Origin: Halobellus sp. LT62
GTDB lineage: Archaea; Halobacteriota; Halobacteria; Halobacteriales; Haloferacaceae
Assembly (NCBI RefSeq): GCF_037031285.1
Contig: NZ_JAYEZO010000001.1
Location: forward strand, 434,001-498,000
Direction of reading: 5' to 3'
DNA length: 64,000 nucleotides
A program made the position numbers and the translations under genes. Shown piece by piece: positions 54,411-63,339 of the stretch. The notes beneath the pieces were generated by a model that saw only the letters and a program-made list of their open reading frames with translations, was not told the DNA's origin and did not search any database. Position 1 is the stretch's first letter, and the number at the start of each line of letters is the position of its first letter.

Positions 54411-55759
54411 TGAGTCTGAACGCGTTCATCACCGAGGAGACGATTGCGGGCGACGACGACGGCCCGCTCGCGGGCAAGCGCGTCGCCGTCAAGGACAACA
54501 TCAGCACCGAGGGCGTGCGGACGACCTGCGGCTCGGCGATGCTGGAGTCGTACGTCCCGCCCTACGACGCCACGGTGGTCGACCGGGTGAAAGCCGCCGG
54601 GGCGACGATCGTCGGGAAGGCGAATATGGACGAGTTCGGGATGGGCGGCACCACCGAGACCTCGGCGTACGGGGCCACCAAGAACCCCGTCGACGAGGGG
54701 CACGTCCCCGGCGGCTCCTCCGGGGGATCGGCAGCGGCCGTCGCCGCCGGTGAGGCGGACCTCGCGCTCGGTTCCGACACCGGCGGCTCGGTCCGAAACC
54801 CCGCCGCGTTCTGCGGCGTCGTCGGCATCAAGCCGACCTACGGGCTCGTTTCCAGATACGGCCTCGTCGCGTACGCGAACTCTCTCGAACAGATCGGCCC
54901 GATCGCCGGGAACGTCGAGGACGCGGCGGCGCTGCTCGACGTGATCTCGGGGCCCGACCCGCGAGACTCGACGACGCGGTTCGACGGCGGCGGCGAGGGG
55001 AACGGAAACGACGCCGACACCGGAAGCGATGCCGACGCCGGAAACGACGTCAACGCACACCCCGCGACCGACTCGAACTACGCCGCCGCGGCCGACGGCG
55101 ACGTCGACGGCACGACGATCGGCGTCGTCACCGACCTGCTGGACGGCGCGGACGACCGCGTCGTCGAGCGCTTCGAGGCCGCTCTCGACGACCTGCGCGC
55201 GCAGGGCGCGGAGACCGTCGAGGTCTCCTTGGACTCGGTCGAGCACGCCGTGCAGGCGTACTACGTCATCGCGATGTCGGAGGCCTCCTCGAATCTCGCG
55301 CGCTTCGACGGCGTGCGGTACGGGAAGTCGGGCGGCTACGAGGGCAACTGGAACGACGCCTTCGCCCGGGCCCGCGAGGAGGGCTTCGGCGAGGAAGTCA
55401 AACGTCGCATCCTGCTCGGCACCTTCGCGCTCTCTGCGGGCTATCACGACAAGTACTACAAGAAGGCCCAAGACGCCCGCGCGTGGGTGAAGCGCGACTT
55501 CGATGACGCCTTCGAGCGGGCGGACGTGTTGGCGACGCCGACGATGCCGGTCCTGCCACCGAAACTCGGCGAGAGCCTCGACGATCCCCTCCAACTCTAT
55601 CTGATGGATGCGAACACCGTCCCGGTGAACCTCGCGAATCTCCCCGCCATCTCGGTGCCCGCCGGCGAGGCCGACGGGCTCCCGGTCGGCCTGCAGTTGA
55701 TCGGCCCGAAGTTCGGCGAGGAAGCGATCGTTCGCGCGGCGTCGGCCGTCGAGAACTGA
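54410..55759 (+). CDS. gatA: Asp-tRNA(Asn)/Glu-tRNA(Gln) amidotransferase subunit A
   Basis: A 449-residue amidase-signature glutaminase subunit, supplying ammonia to GatB to convert Glu-tRNA(Gln) or Asp-tRNA(Asn). The catalytic Lys28 lies in VAVKDNIS, the cis-Ser in PGGSSGGSAAAVAAG, and the nucleophile Ser in GSDTGGSVRNPA. An insert of about 30 residues rich in Gly, Asp and Asn (residues about 193-222) interrupts a normally short loop. Its DNA contains near-repeats of GACGCCGACACCGGAA. Confidence 0.95.
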   Translation: MSLNAFITEETIAGDDDGPLAGKRVAVKDNISTEGVRTTCGSAMLESYVPPYDATVVDRVKAAGATIVGKANMDEFGMGGTTETSAYGATKNPVDEGHVPGGSSGGSAAAVAAGEADLALGSDTGGSVRNPAAFCGVVGIKPTYGLVSRYGLVAYANSLEQIGPIAGNVEDAAALLDVISGPDPRDSTTRFDGGGEGNGNDADTGSDADAGNDVNAHPATDSNYAAAADGDVDGTTIGVVTDLLDGADDRVVERFEAALDDLRAQGAETVEVSLDSVEHAVQAYYVIAMSEASSNLARFDGVRYGKSGGYEGNWNDAFARAREEGFGEEVKRRILLGTFALSAGYHDKYYKKAQDARAWVKRDFDDAFERADVLATPTMPVLPPKLGESLDDPLQLYLMDANTVPVNLANLPAISVPAGEADGLPVGLQLIGPKFGEEAIVRAASAVEN

Positions 55760-55799
55760 GCGCCGCGTTCGGGCTTTTGCCGTTGACTTCCGCGAGTCG

Positions 55800-57407
55800 C
55801 TAGCGCTGCCAGAACTCCGGCATCAGGAGCACGAGCACCGGAAAGATCTCCAGTCGGCCGATCCACATCAGAAAGACGAACAGCAGTTTGCTCGCTTCCG
55901 AGAGCGAGGAGTACCCGCCCATCGGCCCGAACTGCCCGAACGCCGGGCCGACGTTGCCGATGGCCGTCGCGGCCGTCGAGACGACCTCCAACACGGTGAC
56001 ACTGAGCCCGACGCGCTGGGCGTCGAGGAAGAACAGCACCGCCGCCAGTACGAAGAGCGCGAGATAGAGGGACGTGAAGGCGTAGATCCCGCGGAGCGCG
56101 CGCTCGTCGATCGGGTTCCCGCCGAGCCGGATCGGGCGGACGGCTTCGGGGTGGGCGGTCGTGAACAGCTCTCGTCGGACGGCCTTGAGAATCACGTACC
56201 ACCGGACGATCTTCACCGCGCCGCCGGTCGACCCCGCGGAGCCGCCGACGAAGATCCCGAAGAGGAGGATCCCCTTCGCGGCCGGGCCCCACGCGTTGAA
56301 GTCGAGGCTCGCGTACCCGGTGGTCGTCACGATGGCGGCCGCTTGGAACAGCGCGTGTCTGATCGCGGGTTCGGCCTGACCGGCGATCGCCGCGCTCAAG
56401 TTTTCGAGGTACGCGGCGTCGTACGTCCCTCCCGCGGGCGCGGTCGCGGCGAACCCGCCGGTGAAGAGCACCGTGGCCAGGAGCGCGGTGAAGACGCCGA
56501 GGACGCCGAGGTAGAACTTGAACTCCGCGTCGCGGACGAGTCGCTTCGGCTCGCCCGACAGCACGTGCCAGAACAGCGCGAAGTTCGTCCCGGCGGCGAT
56601 CATAAACGGGATGATGATCCACTGGGCGGCCGCGCTGAACGCCTCGATGCTCCGCGACTCCGGCGAGAACCCGCCGGTGGGCATCGTCGTCAATCCGTGC
56701 GCGACGGCGTTGTACAGCGTCATCGCCGGGTCGATTCCGGTCACCGACAGCGAGTACAGCAGTATGATTTCGAGGAGCGTGATTCCGAGGTACGCACCCC
56801 ACAGCGCGCGCGCCGTCTCGGCGATCCGCGGGGTGAGCTTCTCGATTCCGGGGCCGGGCGCTTCGGCGTCCATCAGCTGTGCGCCACCGACCGAAAGCTC
56901 CGGGAGGATCGCGACCGCGAGGACGACGATCCCCATCCCGCCGAGCCACTGGGTGAGCTGTCGCCACAGCATAATCGAGCGCGTGTGCGACTCGAAAGAG
57001 ATGTCGCCGAGAACGGTCGCGCCGGTCGTGGTGAACCCGCTCATCGACTCGAACAGCGCGTTCGCCGGGTTCGCGAGCGTCGATTCCGGATGGATCGTGG
57101 CGACGAGCGGCGGTAGGCCGTGCGCTTCGATCAGATACGGTACCGCGCCGACGAGGGCGACGGCGAGCCACGTGAGCGCCACCATCAGGAGCCCCTCGCG
57201 AGCGCGCAGGTCGGGATCGGGTTCGAGGCGTTCGAGGCCGATGCCGACGACGACGGTGAGCGCCATCGTCGCGACGAAGGGGACGACGGTCTCGCCGTAG
57301 TAGAGCGCGACGACGACCGGGAGACACAGCGGCACGGCGAGGTATTTCAGCACCGACCCGACGAGGCTGAGGCTCGCGCGGATGTCGACGCGGAGTGTGA
57401 CGCTCAT
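55800..57407 (-). CDS. trkH: TrkH-type potassium uptake channel
   Basis: A 535-residue polytopic K+ transporter. The four selectivity-filter regions are visible: GFTTTGATVLG, TTMPTGGFSPES, ATTGYAS (in VTTTGYASLDF), and GGSAGSTGGAVKI. It requires the cytosolic TrkA ring for gating. Its ATG overlaps the trkA stop by 4 bp (57404-57407), so trkA and trkH are translationally coupled. It supports the high-K+ cytoplasm of haloarchaea. Confidence 0.95.
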   Translation of the reverse strand: MSVTLRVDIRASLSLVGSVLKYLAVPLCLPVVVALYYGETVVPFVATMALTVVVGIGLERLEPDPDLRAREGLLMVALTWLAVALVGAVPYLIEAHGLPPLVATIHPESTLANPANALFESMSGFTTTGATVLGDISFESHTRSIMLWRQLTQWLGGMGIVVLAVAILPELSVGGAQLMDAEAPGPGIEKLTPRIAETARALWGAYLGITLLEIILLYSLSVTGIDPAMTLYNAVAHGLTTMPTGGFSPESRSIEAFSAAAQWIIIPFMIAAGTNFALFWHVLSGEPKRLVRDAEFKFYLGVLGVFTALLATVLFTGGFAATAPAGGTYDAAYLENLSAAIAGQAEPAIRHALFQAAAIVTTTGYASLDFNAWGPAAKGILLFGIFVGGSAGSTGGAVKIVRWYVILKAVRRELFTTAHPEAVRPIRLGGNPIDERALRGIYAFTSLYLALFVLAAVLFFLDAQRVGLSVTVLEVVSTAATAIGNVGPAFGQFGPMGGYSSLSEASKLLFVFLMWIGRLEIFPVLVLLMPEFWQR

Positions 57408-58741
57408 ATTCGCGCAGTCACGTCGTCGACGACGTCGATGCCGGCGAAGACGACGACGTGGTCGCCGACCTCGACGACGGTGTCTCCCCGGGGCGTGATG
57501 AACTCCCGGTCGCGCGTGATCGCGCCGATGACTACCCCGTCCGGGAGGTCTCGGGTCGATTCTTGAATCGTCCGCCCCGCGAGGAGGCTCTCGGCGTCGA
57601 TCTCGATTTCCAGCACTTCTGCCTTGTCGGACTCGATGAGCGCGACGTTCTCGGCGTTGCCGTCGAGCGTGAACCGAGAGATCTCTTCGGCGACGACGCC
57701 GCGCGGGCTCACGCCGACGTCGACGCCCACAGTCTCGAAGAGGTCGACGTACTCGTCGGCGTCGATGATCGCGATCGTCCGCTCGACGCCCATCCGCTCG
57801 GCGAGAAGCGACACGAGCAGGTTCTTCTCGTCGGAGTCGAGCGCCGAGACGACGACGTCGGCGTCCCCGATGTGTTCGCGTTCGAGGAACTCTATGTCAG
57901 TGGCGTCAGACTCCATCACGACCGTCTTCGGCAGGCGTTCGGCCAGTTCGCGGGCGCGGGCGCCGTCGCGTTCGACCAGCCGGGGTTGGAAGTCGCGCTC
58001 TTCGAGCAGTCGTGCGACGTGATAGCCGATCTCGGAGCCGCCGACGATGACGACCTCCTCGGCGCTGCCGGGCGATTCCTCGGGGGCGACCGACCGGGCG
58101 AACTCTTGGACGCTACCGGGTGAGCCGATCACGACGACTCGATCTTCGGGCTTGATGACCGTGTCACCGCGGACGATCTCGACGCAGCCGTTGCGCAGCA
58201 GCGCGACGAACGTCAGCGAGTCGAAGCGGTCGGCCTCTGCGACGGTCTGGTTCGCCACCGGGCTGTCGGCGTCGACCTCGAATTCGGCCATCTGCACCTG
58301 TCCGCCCGCGAAGGGGTCGACGTCGCGCGCGGCCGGGAGGCCGATCATCCGGACGATCGACTCCGCGGCCAAGAGATTCGTGCAGACCATGAAGTCGACG
58401 CCGAAGGCGCGCTTCGAGCGCTCCCACGTCCGGAGGTACTCGGTGTTTTTCACCCGCGCGATCGTGAACGCGTCGGAGATCGCCTTCGCCGTCGAACAGA
58501 CGACAATGTTCGTCTCGTCGTCGTCGGTCGAGGCGATCACCATATCGACGTCCTCGATGCCGGCCTCTTCGAGCGTCGCTACCGACGTTCCGTCGCCGGT
58601 CACCCCGAGGACGTCCAGCGAGTAGTTCAACTCCTCGACGCGCTCGGGATCGCAGTCGACGACGATCACCTCGTGCGTGCCCGCGAGGTCCGCGGCGATG
58701 CTCGATCCGACCTGCCCCGCACCGACGATCACGACGCGCAC
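57404..58741 (-). CDS. trkA: Trk potassium uptake regulator TrkA
   Basis: A 445-residue cytosolic regulator made of two RCK units. The first Rossmann motif is MRVVIVGAGQVGSSIAADLA (span) with the NAD-binding acid VVDCD; the second is VVIVGGSEIGYHVARLL with LVERD. Each is followed by a TrkA_C domain (residues about 135-220 and 365-445). It binds nucleotides and gates TrkH, the next gene. Confidence 0.95.
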   Translation of the reverse strand: MRVVIVGAGQVGSSIAADLAGTHEVIVVDCDPERVEELNYSLDVLGVTGDGTSVATLEEAGIEDVDMVIASTDDDETNIVVCSTAKAISDAFTIARVKNTEYLRTWERSKRAFGVDFMVCTNLLAAESIVRMIGLPAARDVDPFAGGQVQMAEFEVDADSPVANQTVAEADRFDSLTFVALLRNGCVEIVRGDTVIKPEDRVVVIGSPGSVQEFARSVAPEESPGSAEEVVIVGGSEIGYHVARLLEERDFQPRLVERDGARARELAERLPKTVVMESDATDIEFLEREHIGDADVVVSALDSDEKNLLVSLLAERMGVERTIAIIDADEYVDLFETVGVDVGVSPRGVVAEEISRFTLDGNAENVALIESDKAEVLEIEIDAESLLAGRTIQESTRDLPDGVVIGAITRDREFITPRGDTVVEVGDHVVVFAGIDVVDDVTARI

Positions 58742-58870
58742 GGGGAATCACCCGGATTCATTCTCTCAGAGTGTGTCCGACGCGGGCGTATTTCTCTTTC
58801 GGCATCGACCTATTCCGCCCACAACGCCTCATACGCTGTCGAGGGTCACTGAAACACTCGTCTGTGGCGT

Positions 58871-59404
58871 TCACGACCGCCGTTCGACCGTGAGTTCGAC
58901 CGGACGCGACTGCCCTTCGAGGTCGGCGACGATCCGCTCGACGATCCGCTGGGCCTCGCTCGCGATGGCTGGCTTGAGCCGGTCGACGACCCAGTCGAGA
59001 GAGACGAACCGCGGCAGGCCGATCCCGCCCTCGTTCGCCGACCGGGGATCGTACGACACCTCGAAGGAGACGCGCGTGGCCGTCTCCGCCCAGTCGGGAG
59101 CGTCCGCGGGGAGGTCGTCGAGTTCCTCGATCAGCCAGCGGCCCCCGGCGTCGAGGTTCCTCACCACGCGCCACTCGATGCGCTCGGGCGGGTCGACGTC
59201 GGTGACCTCCGACTCGACGGTGTAGGTGAGCTTCCACCACGCGAATCGCAGCGCGTAGCGCGTCCCCGCCCCGCCGTCGCCGCGCCGCCTGACGACGTCG
59301 CGGAGGTGATCTGCGTACCGCTCATAGCGCGGGAAGTCGACGAGGAGGTCGTACGCCTCCCGGGGAGGCACGTATACGACAGTGCTGACGACGAGTTCGT
59401 CCAC
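58871..59404 (-). CDS. SRPBCC-family protein (polyketide cyclase/START-like)
   Basis: A 177-residue small-ligand-binding fold protein. MDELVVSTVVYVPPREAYDLLVDFPRYERYADHL (span) is the characteristic N-terminus, and the C-terminal long helix is LKPAIASEAQRIVERIVADL. The middle contains YALRFAWWKLTYTVESEVTDVDPPERIEWRV (span). It likely binds a lipid or quinone-like molecule. Function is unknown. Confidence 0.8.
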   Translation of the reverse strand: MDELVVSTVVYVPPREAYDLLVDFPRYERYADHLRDVVRRRGDGGAGTRYALRFAWWKLTYTVESEVTDVDPPERIEWRVVRNLDAGGRWLIEELDDLPADAPDWAETATRVSFEVSYDPRSANEGGIGLPRFVSLDWVVDRLKPAIASEAQRIVERIVADLEGQSRPVELTVERRS

Positions 59405-59594
59405 GCAGGCCGTTCGCGGAGGAACGGCAAAGCGTTGTGGGCCGGCGAGCGGCCCGCGTCACGGACGCGCTCCTCGTCGATCGCCGCGCGTGGACGACTC
59501 TCGCCGTGTGCTCACGTCTCGCACCGTTGTACATCCGACCCACGGAGGACGGCGACCGGAACGCACTTGTTGAAGAACGGTCATATTCCGCACG

Positions 59595-60479
59595 ATGGTC
59601 GGGGCGACCCTGCGGGACATCAGCCGACACGTCGACTGCCTCGCGGCACCCGACGGGCCGTACGCGGTCGTTTGCGGGCGGACCGGCTGTGAGCCCTACC
59701 CCGTGGCCGGCCACCGATTCGATGACCGCGACACCGCTGCCGAGGCCGCCGATGCGACGACCGAGTACCGCGCGACGCTTCGGCAGTACGATCCGCAGGT
59801 CCCCTTCTACGAACCGCTGGTCCACGACCTCGAAGACGGGCCGGCCGGCGTGGCGACGACCGCCGATGCGGACCCGCGAGTCCGCTACCTCGAGTTCTGC
59901 CACAACGTCGCGGGCGCGACGTTCGAGGCGCTTTCTGCGGCGTCGCTCCGCGAGGTGGAGTCGGCGGCGATGGAGACGTACCTCACGCTCGCTGAGGTCG
60001 TCGAGGACCGCGACGACTTCTGTCTCACGATGCTGTGGAGCGTCACGAGCGAGCTCGCACTCCGCGCGGATCGCAGCGAACGGGTCGGCATCGTCGACAG
60101 GGCGGCCCGAGCGCTTCGCGAGCCGAACACGTCGACGGCGCTCAGCCCCGACGAGGCGCTTCGCGCGGCGATCGAAGAACTCGCAGCTGTCGGATTCGTC
60201 TCCGGGGACTCCGTCGCCGTCGGTGCCGGTCCGAACCGCTGGCGGGTGACGTTCGGCAACTACGCGCTCGCCGAGCGGACGGGTCGGCTGCCGACGCTTC
60301 CGGCGTCGATCACTCTCGGACGGCACCTCTCGGAGACGGAGTTCGCCTTTACCGCGGCGACGCCGGTCGGCGACGACCGCTGGCAGCTCACGCTCGAACT
60401 CGACGAGACGCCGAGGGGCCTCGTCTCGGTCGACGCGACCGACGACGAGCGGTTGTACGATACCGACGCCGGGTACTGA
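59595..60479 (+). CDS. haloarchaeal conserved protein (DUF7551-like)
   Basis: A 294-residue acidic protein without membrane segments. The N-terminus MVGATLRDISRHVDCLAAPDGPYAVVCGRTG (span) and VRYLEFCHNVAGATFEALS are likely conserved parts. No catalytic motif is recognisable, although CHN and several His/Cys could bind metal. Function is unknown. It lies upstream of the flavoprotein gene on the same strand. Confidence 0.7.
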   Translation: MVGATLRDISRHVDCLAAPDGPYAVVCGRTGCEPYPVAGHRFDDRDTAAEAADATTEYRATLRQYDPQVPFYEPLVHDLEDGPAGVATTADADPRVRYLEFCHNVAGATFEALSAASLREVESAAMETYLTLAEVVEDRDDFCLTMLWSVTSELALRADRSERVGIVDRAARALREPNTSTALSPDEALRAAIEELAAVGFVSGDSVAVGAGPNRWRVTFGNYALAERTGRLPTLPASITLGRHLSETEFAFTAATPVGDDRWQLTLELDETPRGLVSVDATDDERLYDTDAGY

Positions 60480-60615
60480 TCTCGCGCCTCTCGTCGCTCG
60501 TTGCTTTTCTTTCGTCGCTCGTTTCTCACCGCTCGAGACCGTCGCCCGTGATGCCTTTCGGACCCCGCCGTCCGCAATCGTGAGACTCATCGGCACCCCC
60601 CGCCTTTCGGCTCGT

Positions 60616-61455
60616 ATGGTCACTCAGCAGACAGACGGTACGGCCGACGGCGTCGGCGACGGAGACGCCTCCCCGACGTCCGCGGACGTCCTCGTCGTCG
60701 GCGGGGGCGTCGCCGGACTGACGGCGGCGACGTTCACCGCCCGCGCCGGACTCGACACGATCGTTGTCAATCTCGACGAGAGCATCCTCGCACGAAACGC
60801 CCACTTGGAGAACGTCCCCGGATTCCCCGGTGGCGTCAACGCTCGACAGTTTTTGGACCTGCTCGCCGAACAGGCCGAGGAGAACGGCGTCGAGCGGCAG
60901 TCCGGACGCGTCACCGCGGTCGAACGAGTCGAGGGCGGGTTCGAGGTGTTGGCGAGTACCGTCGATAGCGGATCCAGAACGTCGGACGGCCACTCGGATC
61001 GGTACGTCGCCGACGCCGTCATCGCCGCGTCGTGGTCGGACGTTTCCTACCTAGATGGCCTCGGCGTCGAGACCCGCGACGCGGGCTCGAAGGAGTACGT
61101 CGTCGTCGACGAGGTCGGCCGGACGAACGTCGAGGGCGTCTACGCGGCCGGCCGCGTGGCCGAGAAGTACCATCAGGCGGTCGTCGCCGCGGGCCACGGC
61201 GCGGAGGTCGGCCTGACGGTCGTCCACGACGCCGACGTCGCGTACTACCACGACTGGGTGACGCCGGAGGGCTACTTCACCGACCGCGGCCGGGAGGTTC
61301 CGCCGGGCTGCGAGGAGATCGACGCGGCCGAACGCGATCGCCGTCACGCCGCCTCTCGAAAACGGATGCGCGAGGCGTTTTCCGAGCCGCATCCCGAGCC
61401 GCAGCGAACGCACCCCAGCCTCGTCGACGACGAGTTGGGACGGCTTGACGAGTAG
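60616..61455 (+). CDS. TrxR-like flavoprotein lacking the NAD(P)H domain
   Basis: A 279-residue flavoprotein. The FAD dinucleotide motif is DVLVVGGGVAGLTAATF and the second half of the FAD fold is GRTNVEGVYAAGRVAEKYHQAVVAAGHGAEVGL (span). Between them the NAD(P)H domain and CxxC disulfide of thioredoxin reductases are missing. A C-terminal extension has YYHDWVTPEGYFTDRGREVPPGC (span). It could be an electron-transfer or binding protein. ATG at 60616 is preferred over 60580. The stop lies in a direct repeat. Confidence 0.82.
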   Translation: MVTQQTDGTADGVGDGDASPTSADVLVVGGGVAGLTAATFTARAGLDTIVVNLDESILARNAHLENVPGFPGGVNARQFLDLLAEQAEENGVERQSGRVTAVERVEGGFEVLASTVDSGSRTSDGHSDRYVADAVIAASWSDVSYLDGLGVETRDAGSKEYVVVDEVGRTNVEGVYAAGRVAEKYHQAVVAAGHGAEVGLTVVHDADVAYYHDWVTPEGYFTDRGREVPPGCEEIDAAERDRRHAASRKRMREAFSEPHPEPQRTHPSLVDDELGRLDE

Positions 61456-61500
61456 CGTCCGTCTCCACGATTCACGTCTTTCTCCCGAGTAGCGTTCGTC
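61450..61500. repeat. direct repeat including the flavoprotein stop codon
   Basis: GAGTAGCGTCCGTC (61450-61463) recurs as GAGTAGCGTTCGTC (61487-61500), 13 of 14 bases identical. The first copy contains the TAG stop (61453-61455). Confidence 0.55.
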
Positions 61501-61691
61501 CCACCGGTCGACCGCGGCAGGTCGCAATCCTTGATCGACAGCTGCGCGTGTGCCGTCAATCGTGAACCGGCCGACTGCACGGACCCACCTTTCGGAGATC
61601 AGCGGTGAGTTTCACGCACACCCCGCAGTCGGATGGTTATACTGACCGTTCTTATGTATGAGTCTGCGAGTAACCCTTTTACCCTCATCAG

Positions 61692-61705
61692 CCCTTAAGT
61701 AAGGG
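61692..61705. promoter_or_regulatory. palindrome over the likely transcription start of the HalOD1 gene
   Basis: CCCTTA-AG-TAAGGG ends one base before the ATG (61707). A TATA-like CCCTTTTACC at about 61672-61681 puts a leaderless start next to the palindrome, so a bound protein would block initiation. It is operator-like by position. Confidence 0.5.
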
Positions 61706-61706
61706 A

Positions 61707-61940
61707 ATGAGCGCCGGTTCGGAGTCACAACGGATCTCTTTCCACGTTGCGGAAGCCGTTGCGGCCGCAGAAGGCGTCTCCCCGATGGAGCTGACGCCGC
61801 TCGGAGAGGTCGTGGATACGGACGCCATCGAGGCGCTCTTCTCTAACCCGACGCTCACTACGCTCGAACTCCGCTTCGAGTACGAGGGATACACGGTTTT
61901 GATCGACGAGGAACGGACAGTCACCCTTCTCGACGAGTAG
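61707..61940 (+). CDS. HalOD1 output-domain protein
   Basis: A 77-residue stand-alone HalOD1 domain. Markers are ISFHVAEAVAAAEGVSPMELTPLGEVVDTDAIEALF (span) and a C-terminal beta hairpin GYTVLIDEERTVTLLDE. HalOD1 is found attached to receivers and PAS proteins or alone in haloarchaea; its target is unknown. The stop codon lies in the first of three degenerate repeats. Confidence 0.85.
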   Translation: MSAGSESQRISFHVAEAVAAAEGVSPMELTPLGEVVDTDAIEALFSNPTLTTLELRFEYEGYTVLIDEERTVTLLDE

Positions 61941-61980
61941 ACTCTCTCAACGAGCAGACGGTAGTTCTCGACGGGGAGAT
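61928..61980. repeat. degenerate repeat over the HalOD1 stop codon
   Basis: TCTCGACGAGTAGAC (61928), TCTCAACGAGCAGAC (61945) and TCTCGACGGGGAGAT (61966) are related, with 13 and 12 of 15 bases matching copy 1. The TAG stop is at 61938-61940. Confidence 0.6.
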
Positions 61981-62072
61981 GGCGATGACCGCTCTCGACG
62001 ATCGAGTGGTCCCGCTCGAAGCACCCCGACGGAACGGGGCCTTTTACACCCGGGCCGACGAATCGTCGAGCG

Positions 62073-63305
62073 ATGTTAGACGGGGTCAACGTCGCGCTCG
62101 GCGTCTCGGGCAGCATCGCGGCCGTGAAGGTCGTCGAGCTCGCCCACGAGCTGCGGCGGCAGGGTGCGGCAGTCCGCGGAGTGATGACCGAGAGCGCGCA
62201 GGGGATTATCCACCCGTGGGCCGTCGAGTTCGCGACCGAGAACGATGTCGTGACGGAACTGACCGGGCGCGTCGAACACGTCGAACTCTGCGGCCGCGAG
62301 GGGTGGGCCGACGTGCTGCTGCTCGCGCCCGCGACGGCGAACACGGTCGGCAAGATCGCCGGGGCCGTCGACGACACGCCCGTCACGACCTGCGCGACGA
62401 CCGCGCTCGGCGCGGACCTCCCCGTCGTCGTCGCCCCCGCGATGCACGAGCCGATGTACGACCACCCGGGCGTCTTGGACGCGATCGACCGCGTCGAGTC
62501 GTGGGGAGTCGACTTCGTCGACCCGCGGATCGAGGAGGGAAAGGCGAAGATCGCGACCGAGGAGGCGATCGTGACGGCCGTCGCGCGGGCGACGACCGAG
62601 CCCACGCTCGCCGGTCGCCACGTCGTCGTGACCGCGGGATCGACCGCGGAGGCGATCGATCCCATTCGGATTCTCACGAACCGCGCCTCCGGGAAGACCG
62701 GCCGCGCGGTCGCCCGCGCCTGTCACGTCCGCGGTGCCGACGTCACGCTCGTTCACGACGGCGGCGACGTCCACTACGCCGACTCGGTGACCGTCGAGTC
62801 CGCCGCCGAGATGCGCGAGGCGGTGCTGGCGGCGCTCGGTGGCGGGGCCGGCGACGACGGCAGAAATAACGACAGCGGCGGGGATGGCGACGACAGCGGC
62901 GAGGGGGCAGACGCCGCGGCCGACGCGCTCGTCTCCGCGGCCGCGATCTCTGATTACACCGTCTCGGCGGCCGACGAGAAGCTCCGTTCCGGCGAGTCGC
63001 GCACGCTCGAACTCGAACCGACGCCGAAGCTTATCGACGACGTTCGCGAGGCACATCCGACGCTCCCAATCGTCGGCTTCAAGGCCGAGACCTCCGGCGA
63101 CGACGAGGCGATGATCGAGGCGGCCCGCGGGATCTTATCGCGCTCCGATCTCGCGTTCGTCGTCGCCAACGACGCTTCGGTGATGGGCGACGACGAGACG
63201 TGGACCCTGTTCGTCGATAGCGACGACGCTTCGGAGTTCAGCGGCACGAAGACGGCGCTCGGCGGCGAGATCGCGGCGCGGCTCGCCGCGGTGCTCCGAG
63301 ACTGA
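62073..63305 (+). CDS. coaBC: bifunctional phosphopantothenoylcysteine decarboxylase / phosphopantothenate-cysteine ligase
   Basis: A 410-residue CoaBC making 4'-phosphopantetheine for coenzyme A. The N-terminal CoaC flavoprotein has VALGVSGSIAAVKVVELA, the substrate loop APATANTVGKIAGA and PAMHEPMYDHP. The C-terminal CoaB domain starts near residue 185 with VVTAGSTAEAIDPIR and NRASGKTGRAVA. An Asp/Gly/Ser-rich insert covers about residues 254-283. TATA-like CCTTTTACACC at 62041-62050 supports the ATG. Confidence 0.95.
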   Translation: MLDGVNVALGVSGSIAAVKVVELAHELRRQGAAVRGVMTESAQGIIHPWAVEFATENDVVTELTGRVEHVELCGREGWADVLLLAPATANTVGKIAGAVDDTPVTTCATTALGADLPVVVAPAMHEPMYDHPGVLDAIDRVESWGVDFVDPRIEEGKAKIATEEAIVTAVARATTEPTLAGRHVVVTAGSTAEAIDPIRILTNRASGKTGRAVARACHVRGADVTLVHDGGDVHYADSVTVESAAEMREAVLAALGGGAGDDGRNNDSGGDGDDSGEGADAAADALVSAAAISDYTVSAADEKLRSGESRTLELEPTPKLIDDVREAHPTLPIVGFKAETSGDDEAMIEAARGILSRSDLAFVVANDASVMGDDETWTLFVDSDDASEFSGTKTALGGEIAARLAAVLRD

Positions 63306-63339
63306 ACGCGGGGCGTCTCACGTCGACTGGGGAGGCCGA

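Noticed and set aside
60487-60525. direct repeat TCGTCGCTCGTT after the DUF7551-like gene
   Set aside because: It starts a few bases after the stop and does not include it; low-complexity CT-rich DNA makes chance likely, so it was left out of the stop-codon set.
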